Assembly (NCBI RefSeq): GCF_000383955.1
Contig: NZ_KB913013.1
Span: 4,483,694-4,547,693, forward strand
DNA from: Rudanella lutea DSM 19387
GTDB lineage: Bacteria > Bacteroidota > Bacteroidia > Cytophagales > Spirosomataceae
DNA length: 64,000 nt
Direction: 5' to 3'
The notes beneath the pieces are model-generated. The model did not search any database. It was given only the letters and a program-made list of their open reading frames with translations, and was not told where the DNA came from. Positions 42,073 to 50,349 of this stretch are shown here, in pieces; the stretch's first letter is position 1, and each line of letters opens with the position of its first letter. The translations under genes and the position numbers were made by a program.

Positions 42073-43291
42073 TAAACGCCGGAATTCCCGTGATTTCGGC
42101 ACCCAGAATGAGCAGGTGAATATCGTGGGTACCCTCGTAGGTTACCACCGATTCGAGGTTCATCAGGTGTCGCATAATCGGGAAGTCGCCCACAATACCC
42201 ATACCGCCCAGAATCTGCCGGGCTTCGCGCGCCACGCGCAGGGCCATGGCTACGTTGTCGCGCTTGGCCAGTGAAATTTGGGCGGTTGTGGCCCGGTTAT
42301 CATTTTTGAGCATACCCAGCCGCCAGCATACGAGTTGGGCCTTGGTGATGTCGGTGAGCATTTCGGCCAGTTTTTTCTGCACCAACTGAAACGAGGCAAT
42401 CGGTTTACTGAACTGCATCCGTTCGAGGGCGTAGCGCCGGGCCGTTTCGTAGCAGTCCATGGCTACACCGATAGCCCCCCAGGCAATGCCGTACCGGGCC
42501 TGATCGAGGCACTGAAGCGGGCTGCGAAGGCCCCCTGAGCCGGGCAGGATATTCTCTTTCGGAATGCGTACGTCCTGAAACACCAGCTCGCCCGTGATGC
42601 TCGCCCGCAGCGACCATTTGTTGTGAATTTCGGGCGTAGAAAAGCCGTCCATGCCCCGCTCCACAATAAGCCCCCGAATTTTACCCTGCTCGTTTTTGGC
42701 CCATACCACGGCAATGTCGGCCAGTGGGGAGTTGGTGATCCACATCTTCGAGCCGTTCAGAATATACGCCGAACTGGTTTCCACAAAGCTTGTTTCCATA
42801 CCGCCGGGGTTGGAGCCGTGGTTAGCCTCGGTCAGTCCAAAACACCCCAGCAACTCGCCCTTAGCCAGGCGGGGCAGGTATTTCTTTTTTTGTTCTTCGG
42901 AGCCAAACGCCCAGATCGGGTACATCACCAGCGAGCTTTGCACCGATACCGTGGAGCGCATACCGGAGTCGCCCCGCTCAATTTCCTGCATCATCAGGCC
43001 ATACGAAATGTAGTCGAGGCCCCCGCCCCCGTACTCAACCGGGATGGTCGGCCCAAACGCGCCAATCTGTCCAAACTTCGGCACGATGCCCGCCGGAAAC
43101 TCGGCCTTCTGCGCCTGTTCTTCGATAATGGGCGTGATTTCACGGCTCACAAAGTCGCGAATCGACGACCGGACGAGCTTGTGTTCGGGCGTGAGTAAAT
43201 CGTCGATGTCATAAAAATCGGGCGACTCTACGGGAGCTACCGACCGGGCAGCGCCGTTGGGGCGGGTGGCGGTTGAGGGGAACGTTTGCAT
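42068..43291 (-). CDS. Acyl-CoA dehydrogenase, glutaryl-CoA dehydrogenase-like
   Basis: 407 residues. FAD flavoprotein that oxidises acyl-CoA. GCFGLTEANHGSNPGGMET is the family block 1, WITNSPLADIAVVWAKNE follows, and RQILGGMGIVGDFPIMRHL block 2. The C-terminal base region is VVTYEGTHDIHLLILG, the glutaryl-CoA dehydrogenase form with the catalytic Glu. This fits lysine or tryptophan degradation. There are no neighbours from such a pathway, so a general short-chain enzyme is the alternative. The final codons run into a repeat element. Confidence 0.9.
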   Translation of the reverse strand: MQTFPSTATRPNGAARSVAPVESPDFYDIDDLLTPEHKLVRSSIRDFVSREITPIIEEQAQKAEFPAGIVPKFGQIGAFGPTIPVEYGGGGLDYISYGLMMQEIERGDSGMRSTVSVQSSLVMYPIWAFGSEEQKKKYLPRLAKGELLGCFGLTEANHGSNPGGMETSFVETSSAYILNGSKMWITNSPLADIAVVWAKNEQGKIRGLIVERGMDGFSTPEIHNKWSLRASITGELVFQDVRIPKENILPGSGGLRSPLQCLDQARYGIAWGAIGVAMDCYETARRYALERMQFSKPIASFQLVQKKLAEMLTDITKAQLVCWRLGMLKNDNRATTAQISLAKRDNVAMALRVAREARQILGGMGIVGDFPIMRHLMNLESVVTYEGTHDIHLLILGAEITGIPAFK

Positions 43292-43464
43292 AGCGTGTCA
43301 ACGAATGATCAATAAAGGTTGTTTGGCAAAAACGGCGTAGAATAATGGGCCGCGCAGTTTGGGCCATGACTGGAAACCCGATGAGCCGGAAAGTTAAAAA
43401 CTTCAGCAACGGCATGAAATAATAACTATATTTATCGTTGTATTCCTACAAAAACCGTTCGCGT

Positions 43465-44856
43465 ATGAAACCATTGCTGTTTACCTTGTTTTTTATGCTG
43501 GCGTGGTGCTCAGTGGCTACCGCTCAGACTCGCATCATCAGCCTGTCCGATACGAGTGGGCACGGGTTGAGCCTTGCCGTGCTGAACCGACAATATCCAC
43601 CGGTTGAAACCCTGTTTGCGAGCCAGCCCAAAGCCCGGCAAGAGCTTCGGATGCGCGCTATACAGCAATTTAATGGGTTTATCCGGGAGCATAACCTGGC
43701 CCAGAAACGGGTGGCCTTTGGTCTGCGCGAATACTATGAACCAACGGGCGAGGCTGCTACGGTGCTTGTGGATTGGCTCGTACCGACACCCGACTCCACC
43801 AAAACGCAGATACTCGAAAAACTGGCCCAATACTACCGGACTAAACGGTTTCCGGCAACGGCCTCGACCCGGTTTCGTAACCAGCTGATGCACGTGGGCA
43901 ACATTCCCGAAAAACGAACGGTACGCACCGGAGCCGGGGTGCTTAGTACAGTGGAGCAGGCCCGGAATACCACCCGCCCCGATACCGTCACGAAGCTTTA
44001 TTTCAATCAGCTCGAACTCCAGCGCATCCCCGAAGAGGTGTACCGGTTTCCGAACTTGCAGGAACTCGACCTGTCCAGAAACCGGATCAGCAGCTTGCCC
44101 GCTCGCCTGACGGCCGACCTTCCGAAACTGCAACGGCTGAGTTTGCTCTACAACGCCCTGCCCGACGATAGTGTGTCGTTTGTTCCGAACAAACACCTCC
44201 TGGCGCTCAATCTGCAAGGCAACCGGCTGACCTATGTGCCCGCGAGTGTGCGGCAGAACCGACGGCTCGAAAGCCTCTGGATAGGTAACAACAAGCTCAA
44301 AACGGCCGATCTGCGCGGGCTACGCCGACTTACCGATCTGAACCTGTACAATGCGGGGTTGGCCGAGTGCCCGACCTCGCTCACGCGGCTCCGGCGGCTT
44401 AAGGTGCTCGATCTGTACTACAATACCCTGACCGAGTTGCCCGCCCGGCTGTCGCGGCTCCGGCGGCTCGAACAGCTGGCCATTTCGCACAATCGGTTGC
44501 GGACCTTGCCCGACCGACTCGCCCGCCTGAAACGGTTGCAGGTGCTGTATGCCCACCATAACCAGATCGGTGGCCTGCCCGACCGGTTCAAGCGGTTTCG
44601 GAGCCTGCGCCTGCTCGATTTGAGTTACAACTACCTCAGTACCACCCCGCCCGTGCTCGACCGGATGTATTCTCTCGAAGAACTTGACCTGAACAGCAAC
44701 AACCTCCAGACACTTTCGCCCGGCCTGACCAACCTCCCGAACCTCAAAAAACTGTATCTGCGCAGTAATCCGATTGTCGATGATAAAAGCCGGGTTGGTC
44801 TGTTCGCTCAGACTATTCAGCAGCTCGAAGCGAGTAAGGTTGAGGTGTTTCACTAA
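43465..44856 (+). CDS. Exported leucine-rich repeat protein
   Basis: 463 residues from MKPLLFTLFFMLAWCSVATAQ, a clean signal peptide. The N-terminal 160 residues have no family match. From about residue 180 there are about 11-12 LRRs of 23 residues, for example LQELDLSRNRISSLPARL and LKVLDLYYNTLTELPARL. The repeats are rich in Arg (LRRL), giving a basic face. No T9SS tail or anchor is seen, so it may be periplasmic. It probably binds proteins or polysaccharide. The neighbour downstream is the T9SS cargo. Confidence 0.88.
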   Translation: MKPLLFTLFFMLAWCSVATAQTRIISLSDTSGHGLSLAVLNRQYPPVETLFASQPKARQELRMRAIQQFNGFIREHNLAQKRVAFGLREYYEPTGEAATVLVDWLVPTPDSTKTQILEKLAQYYRTKRFPATASTRFRNQLMHVGNIPEKRTVRTGAGVLSTVEQARNTTRPDTVTKLYFNQLELQRIPEEVYRFPNLQELDLSRNRISSLPARLTADLPKLQRLSLLYNALPDDSVSFVPNKHLLALNLQGNRLTYVPASVRQNRRLESLWIGNNKLKTADLRGLRRLTDLNLYNAGLAECPTSLTRLRRLKVLDLYYNTLTELPARLSRLRRLEQLAISHNRLRTLPDRLARLKRLQVLYAHHNQIGGLPDRFKRFRSLRLLDLSYNYLSTTPPVLDRMYSLEELDLNSNNLQTLSPGLTNLPNLKKLYLRSNPIVDDKSRVGLFAQTIQQLEASKVEVFH

Positions 44857-45081
44857 GCTGGTTTTGGGTGCTAACCTGTTGGTAATCAAATATAAATGAA
44901 ATATTATTGATGTGAAATTCTGAAAAATTTTCGGCTCAAATTTTTTTCATAAATAATTGATAGTAAGAAGGTTGTGTGTTCGGTTAGTCCAGAATTGACC
45001 GTCGCGTCCATGAAAGGCTAAAATATGGTATGGTTTGTGGTAACGGGCAGGGCATTAGAACCTTTCCATACTCAGCCTATC
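44857..45081 (+). promoter_or_regulatory. AT-rich promoter region before the T9SS cargo gene
   Basis: 225 bp with several A/T runs (AATTTTTTTCATAAATAATTG) in an otherwise GC-rich neighbourhood. TATGGTTTG at 45027-45035 resembles the -7 box but has one base too many. It lies 46 bp before the chosen ATG. It is probably a strong or regulated promoter. Confidence 0.5.
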
Positions 45082-48000
45082 ATGAAGTACAATTTTCCAC
45101 GGTTAACAGCCTTCGTGGTTTATTGTTGCCTGCTTTGCGGATTCGTCTGGCAGGCAGCCCAAGCGCAACGATTAGACACGTTGATGGCCCGCCCGGCTCC
45201 GGATATTGTGGTACCTTATCACGAAATCAGACTGGACGGAGCCTTATTTTACCTCGCCGACGACGGCCAAACGGGGTACGAACTCTGGCGCACCGACGGC
45301 ACCCCGGCCGGTACCCGCCGGGTCAAAGACATTCGGCCCGGCCGGGCGAGCGCCTTTGTTTCAGACTCAACCCACAGCGCCCTGACCGACGCGAACACCC
45401 TCAGCCCCGCCAAAGTGAAGGTAGCCCTGCGCGATTTTCGGCCGTTCAGGCACGGGAATCGCCTGTATTTCTGGGCCGACGATGGCGTTACGGGCATTGA
45501 ACTCTGGCGCACCGATGGCACCGAAGCCGGTACGCAACGGGTCACCGATCTGATTCCGGGCGCACTGAGCAGTGGTACGCAGGCCGATATTCTGTACGGG
45601 GGTGGTGGGCGCTACCCCAGCCGGTTTGCGGTCAACGGCCAGAAGTTACTCCTCTGGTCCGACGGGTTGGCCAATTACCTTATCGAGGCCGACGGGGCTA
45701 CAGGGGCGGTGCGTACGTTCAACGTGCAAAGCAGCCCGTATCTCAGCGTGCAACCCAAGTGGGTGCAGGTAGCCAACAACCGGTTGTTTGTACAAACGGC
45801 CTTCGTGAGTAACGGTAAATCGTTTTGTAGCCTGCTCGAAGTAAGCCGCGACTCGGTGCGGAGCATCGTGGTCAACCAGTCGGGTGCCGATGTGTTCGGG
45901 CTGGTGTCGGCCGATGATCGTGGTCTTTTGTATAGTATTCAGACCGAAGATGCCCGCAGCCGGTACACCAACCTGTTTCGGCGCGATACCGGTGGCCGAA
46001 CCCGGCTTATCTGGAGCATCGGTATGCTAAAGCCGACTACCGGCACTCGTACCCAACAGGTGGTAACGATGGGATCGGCGGGGCCGTACGTGCTCCTGCT
46101 CCAGACCGATCTGGCCAATGAAAACGGCAAGGGGTATCAGGAGGTGTGGCGACTTGATACCCGCACCGATCGCTACACCCTTGCCCGGCGGTACGACCGC
46201 GAACTGAGTGCCGGCCGGTTGTTGCGGAACTCGGAGCTACTGAGCGAGTACGTGGCCGGGCCGGGTGGTATGCTGCTCGTGGGTGCCCGCGCCGACTCAA
46301 CGGCCGCCACGCCAAGCCGGTTCAGTGTACAGGCGTTCGATCCGGCTACGGCCCGGCTCGTTATGCTCGACGATAGCCTGAACCAATACACCCACCAACC
46401 CGTGGGCGGGGTGGGTAAACAGGTTTTTCTGACCCGCAAACGCACTACCGATCGGGTACAGGCGTGGCTCACCGACGGCCTTGTCCGTCAGCCATTGGCC
46501 GATCTGGGGCCGTCGACATTTCCTGTGGGGCTCACCCGCACCGAAGCGGGGCTGGTGGCGCCGGTCTACAATGCCGTGCGGCTGGGCAGCCGCGCACTGG
46601 GCTACAAACTCGATGTCTGGCAAATTGACTCGACTGCCGCCCGCACCGCCCGCGTGGGGCAGGCCCGGTTCCGGCCGGGCGGGCTGGGTGCGGTGGTTAG
46701 CTCAGGCGGGCGGCTGTACGGCTTCGACGGGAATGGGCTTTTGCTGCTTTCGGCCGCAGCTCCCGATTCTATCCGGCCGGTGGCCAGTCTGGTATCGGCC
46801 GCCAGTTTGTTCAATACCAACGTGTCTACTCAGGCCGAAACCGTGCATCTGGGCGTCGTAAATGGGCGGGTGCTGGCCCGCCGATTCAGTGGCGGTGTGG
46901 CCAATCTGATTGCGTTGAATCCGGGTGCACCCCCACGTCAGTGCCTCATTGGGCTGGGCCCGCAAACGCCTGCTTCGGTAGCCGACAGCCGGGGTAAGCA
47001 TCTGGCTTACTGTCCACAAAAAGACTCTGTGCTGGTGTTTAAACGCCAACAGCCCGGCTACGGGGGTACACAGGTGGGTGAGGTGACGCAGATTTATTAC
47101 AAACGTATTCAGTGGTTGCGCGACAGTACTCAGCTATCGGTCGGTTCTACCGATAGTATCCGGTTGGTGAAGCAAACGGGGCTGTACACGCTCTCAGTCC
47201 GGGGTGTGGCCGATGGCTGTGTGGCAACGGATAGCTGGCAGATAGCCAACGATGTGCCCCGCGTGTCGATTCTGGTGCAGAACGGCCTGCAAGGTACCGC
47301 CCGTGTGATCGAGACCAATCTGGCCGCGCAGGTTACGGGTGGGCTTCCCCGCCCGACCGCCCCTTACTATGCCGGTACTTGGTCGGTGCAAACGGCGGGT
47401 GGTGTCGTGAAAGCCATCGGAGCCCAGCAGGAAGTCAACACGGCCAACACAGCCAGTTATCCGAGCACGATCAAGGTGGTGGAGCTGGGCACCTACTCGC
47501 TCCGCATTACCGACGCGACCGGTTGCACGGCCGTTGAGTCGGTTGTGCTCGATCAAGCCCTGAAAGAGTTTGTGGTGTCGGCCCGGCTGGTTGAGGGAAA
47601 AAATGAGTTTTGCGCGGGCTCGCCCATTGCGTTCGGTTCCGATGTTTCCGGCGGGAAAGCCCCGTATCGGGTGCGTTGGCTCAACCTGGGGCAACCCGTA
47701 ACCGACATGACCGGGCTGGCACCTACCATCACGGCTACGTATGCCCAAACCGGCATTGCCGCCGACCAGAAAGTGTATCTCCTCGAAGTGACCGACGCCA
47801 ACGGCCGAACGGCGGTTTCATCCCTGTTGCGGGCGTATGTGTACCCTCGCCCGGCGGCCACGCTCGTAGCGAGCAGTGCGCAGGTGTCGGCTACCCGAAC
47901 CGCCACACTCACGGCCGGATCGAGCAATTACCCGAACCCTTCGTTTGGGTGGTCGTTCAACGGGAAAACGATGCTTGGGGCTACGGCCAAATCGATCACA

Positions 48001-48417
48001 GCATCGGCTGCGGGGCTGTATTCGGTAACGGTTGGTTCGGGAACAAGCCAGAATTGCCGGGCCATTCTGAGTACAACACTGACTGATGCCGGTGCCCGTG
48101 GCCGAGTGGCAACAACCGCCGAATGGCCCGGCGAGGTAATTCCCGATGCCGATGTGCTGACGGTAATGCCTAATCCGACTGATGGAGTGAGCCGGGTGCA
48201 GTTACGGCTGCCGCAGCAACGGCTGCCGCAGCAACCAACCCGGGTGATGGGGGCGGTGTATGCCCCTGATGGCCGAACGCTCCGTACCTGGTCCGCAGAA
48301 CCGACCTCGACAACCTACGAAACGGAGCTGGACCTGAGTAGTTTGCCCGCGGGCGTTTACATTCTCCGGCTCGAAGCAGGCTCACGGGCCTACACCCGCA
48401 AGCTGATTCGGCAGTAA
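45082..48417 (+). CDS. ELWxxDGT repeat protein with type IX secretion tail
   Basis: 1111 residues from MKYNFPRLTAFVVYCC; the ATG at 45025 adds 19 residues before the signal peptide. Two ELWRTDGT-x-AGTQRV blocks near residues 72 and 150 are the characteristic Bacteroidota repeat, probably beta-propeller blades. A long beta-rich middle and Ig/PKD-like domains from about 720 on follow. The C-terminal 80 residues (LTVMPNPTDGVSRVQLRLP, then LPAGVYILRLEAGSRAYTRKLIRQ) form a type A T9SS sorting domain. The protein is therefore moved over the outer membrane by the system whose GldN and SprE-like parts are also in the window. Function is likely adhesion or surface structure. Confidence 0.93.
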   Translation: MKYNFPRLTAFVVYCCLLCGFVWQAAQAQRLDTLMARPAPDIVVPYHEIRLDGALFYLADDGQTGYELWRTDGTPAGTRRVKDIRPGRASAFVSDSTHSALTDANTLSPAKVKVALRDFRPFRHGNRLYFWADDGVTGIELWRTDGTEAGTQRVTDLIPGALSSGTQADILYGGGGRYPSRFAVNGQKLLLWSDGLANYLIEADGATGAVRTFNVQSSPYLSVQPKWVQVANNRLFVQTAFVSNGKSFCSLLEVSRDSVRSIVVNQSGADVFGLVSADDRGLLYSIQTEDARSRYTNLFRRDTGGRTRLIWSIGMLKPTTGTRTQQVVTMGSAGPYVLLLQTDLANENGKGYQEVWRLDTRTDRYTLARRYDRELSAGRLLRNSELLSEYVAGPGGMLLVGARADSTAATPSRFSVQAFDPATARLVMLDDSLNQYTHQPVGGVGKQVFLTRKRTTDRVQAWLTDGLVRQPLADLGPSTFPVGLTRTEAGLVAPVYNAVRLGSRALGYKLDVWQIDSTAARTARVGQARFRPGGLGAVVSSGGRLYGFDGNGLLLLSAAAPDSIRPVASLVSAASLFNTNVSTQAETVHLGVVNGRVLARRFSGGVANLIALNPGAPPRQCLIGLGPQTPASVADSRGKHLAYCPQKDSVLVFKRQQPGYGGTQVGEVTQIYYKRIQWLRDSTQLSVGSTDSIRLVKQTGLYTLSVRGVADGCVATDSWQIANDVPRVSILVQNGLQGTARVIETNLAAQVTGGLPRPTAPYYAGTWSVQTAGGVVKAIGAQQEVNTANTASYPSTIKVVELGTYSLRITDATGCTAVESVVLDQALKEFVVSARLVEGKNEFCAGSPIAFGSDVSGGKAPYRVRWLNLGQPVTDMTGLAPTITATYAQTGIAADQKVYLLEVTDANGRTAVSSLLRAYVYPRPAATLVASSAQVSATRTATLTAGSSNYPNPSFGWSFNGKTMLGATAKSITASAAGLYSVTVGSGTSQNCRAILSTTLTDAGARGRVATTAEWPGEVIPDADVLTVMPNPTDGVSRVQLRLPQQRLPQQPTRVMGAVYAPDGRTLRTWSAEPTSTTYETELDLSSLPAGVYILRLEAGSRAYTRKLIRQ

Positions 48418-48501
48418 ATTCGGGCAGAAGCGCTGACATCTCTCTAAAGTAGTGTGAGTTAGGGCGCGAACCCTTATTTCTCACAACTCATGTTAACCCG
48501 G

Positions 48502-48560
48502 GCTGGCATTCTAAGAGATGACATCTCTCCAAATGAGATGTCATCTCTTAGAATGCCAGC
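48502..48560. repeat. Perfect 26-bp hairpin between convergent genes
   Basis: Bases 48502-48527 and 48535-48560 are exact complements over 26 bp with a 7 nt loop (TCCAAAT). The inner part reads AGAGATGACATCTC, itself a near palindrome. A related GACATCTCTCTAAAG occurs at 48434. No T tract is present. It could end both genes, or be a tiny mobile element or replication/protein-binding site. Confidence 0.8.
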
Positions 48561-48593
48561 CAACGCGTGTTTCCACGTCGGTGACCAATGGTT

Positions 48594-50192
48594 TTACGGG
48601 CGATACAGTTTCGCCAGCTCTTCGGCGCACCGTTCGCCATCCATCGCAGCCGATACAATGCCCCCGGCGTAACCGGCACCTTCGCCACACGGAAACAGTC
48701 GGCGGATTTGGACGTGCTCGCAGGTCTGCCGGTCTCGTGGGATACGCACGGGCGACGAGGTACGACTTTCGATACCGATTAACTGTCCTTCGTTGGACAA
48801 ATACCCCTTCATTTTGCGGCCAAAGTCGCGCAGACCCGCCCGCAGGGGTTGGGCAATGTGCGCGGGCAGTACCTCGGCCATGTCGGCCGATAGTAAGCCG
48901 GGCTGGTACGAGGTCGGCAACAAGGCGGGCGACAGCTTACCGTTGACAAAATCGGCTATCCGCTGGGCCGGGGCCGTTTGGGTCGGAGTTTGGCTACCCC
49001 GGCTGGCTACCTGGCAGGCATTCTGTTCCACGGCCTGTTGCAGGGCCAGACCCGCGAGAGGGCCATGCTCGGCATAAGGGGCTAAATCGTGATCGGTAAT
49101 GGCTACAACCAGCCCGGAGTTGGCAAATTTGGAGTCCCGACGCGAGGGCGACATGCCATTGACCACCAGCTCGCCGGGGGCCGTAGCTGCCGGGACAATA
49201 AATCCGCCGGGACACATACAAAACGAAAAAACGCCCCGCTCAACGCCCTCAAACCGGGTTTGGGTCACCAGGCTGTACGATGCTGCCGGGAGGTAATCGC
49301 CCCGGCCCTCAGCCTGCGTAGGGAGATGGTATTGCAGGGTGTCGATGAGGGACTGCTGATGCTCGATCCGTACGCCCATCGCAAACGGCTTGGCCTCAAT
49401 GAGTACGTTGCGCGCGTGCAGCAGATGAAAAATATCGCGGGCTGAGTGGCCGGTAGCCAGAATAACGCCAAGGCCGGACCACTCGCGGCCGTCGTGCGTG
49501 ACAACGCCCCGCATCTCGCCCCCGTGCAGGATGAGGTCGGTTACTTTGGTGTCGAAATGCACCTCTCCGCCTGCGTTCAGGATCTGCTCGCGCAGGGCGG
49601 CCACCACACCCGGCAGTTTATTGGTGCCGATGTGCGGATGGGCGTCTACCAGTATCTGATCGGTTGCGCCGTGGGCCACCAGAATCTCCAGAATCCGGCG
49701 GACATCGCCCCGTTTGGTGGCACGGGTGTACAGTTTGCCGTCGGAGTAGGTACCCGCCCCGCCCTCGCCAAAGCAGTAGTTCGACTCGGGGTTGACAATA
49801 TGGTCTTTGTTGATGGCAGCCAAATCGCGACGACGTGCCCGGACATCGCTGCCTCGTTCCAGAATAATCGGTTTAATCCCCAGCTCAATCAGGCGCAGGG
49901 CGGCAAATAAACCGGCTGGCCCTGCCCCGACAATAACGACTGGTTGGGCATTGGTTACGTTGGGGTAGTGCAACCCGTGCTGAAGCAGCGGGGTAGGGGC
50001 CTCGCCGACAAACACCTCCGTATCGACATGCACACGTACCTGACGGCCGCGGGCGTCGATAGACTGCCGTTTTTTACGGACTGTAATGTCGGGTGAGTCA
50101 GGAAGCCGGAGTTGGCGAAGGGCCTCGGCGCGGAAGGTCGCGTCGGTAAAGGCCTGCTCGGGTGTGAGCGAGAGCGACAGTTGATGAATCAT
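48594..50192 (-). CDS. FAD-dependent oxidoreductase (NAD(P)/FAD superfamily, YhiN/BaiN-like or uncharacterised FAD dehydrogenase)
   Basis: 532 residues. VVIVGAGPAGLFAALRLIELG near residue 85 is the dinucleotide fold, and VRARRRDLAAINKDHIVNPE and NYCFGEGGAGTYSDGKLYTR belong to the family of 'FAD-dependent dehydrogenases' with unknown substrate. The end shows FPCGEGAGYAGGIVSAAMDGERCAEEL, the second FAD contact. The N-terminal 80 residues carry a small alpha-beta domain typical of this group. It is a cytoplasmic redox enzyme with no pathway neighbours, between a hairpin and the CRISPR trailer. Confidence 0.88.
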   Translation of the reverse strand: MIHQLSLSLTPEQAFTDATFRAEALRQLRLPDSPDITVRKKRQSIDARGRQVRVHVDTEVFVGEAPTPLLQHGLHYPNVTNAQPVVIVGAGPAGLFAALRLIELGIKPIILERGSDVRARRRDLAAINKDHIVNPESNYCFGEGGAGTYSDGKLYTRATKRGDVRRILEILVAHGATDQILVDAHPHIGTNKLPGVVAALREQILNAGGEVHFDTKVTDLILHGGEMRGVVTHDGREWSGLGVILATGHSARDIFHLLHARNVLIEAKPFAMGVRIEHQQSLIDTLQYHLPTQAEGRGDYLPAASYSLVTQTRFEGVERGVFSFCMCPGGFIVPAATAPGELVVNGMSPSRRDSKFANSGLVVAITDHDLAPYAEHGPLAGLALQQAVEQNACQVASRGSQTPTQTAPAQRIADFVNGKLSPALLPTSYQPGLLSADMAEVLPAHIAQPLRAGLRDFGRKMKGYLSNEGQLIGIESRTSSPVRIPRDRQTCEHVQIRRLFPCGEGAGYAGGIVSAAMDGERCAEELAKLYRP

Positions 50193-50349
50193 GCTTGCTT
50201 GGGGTCAGTTTCTATCTGACAGTAGCACAAAAATACGGCTAAATCGCGGGGGAATCAAGGCTGGTGACGCCCCGTCGGAGTCCGCGTACGTCCATTGGCC
50301 AAATGACTAATTTGGTTGCGTTGCGGTTGAATGGATTCTTACTATCGCC
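50193..50349. other. Spacer between FAD gene promoter and CRISPR trailer
   Basis: 157 bp. It holds the leftward gene's promoter and the far end of the CRISPR array. I see no gene or cas element here. Confidence 0.4.
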
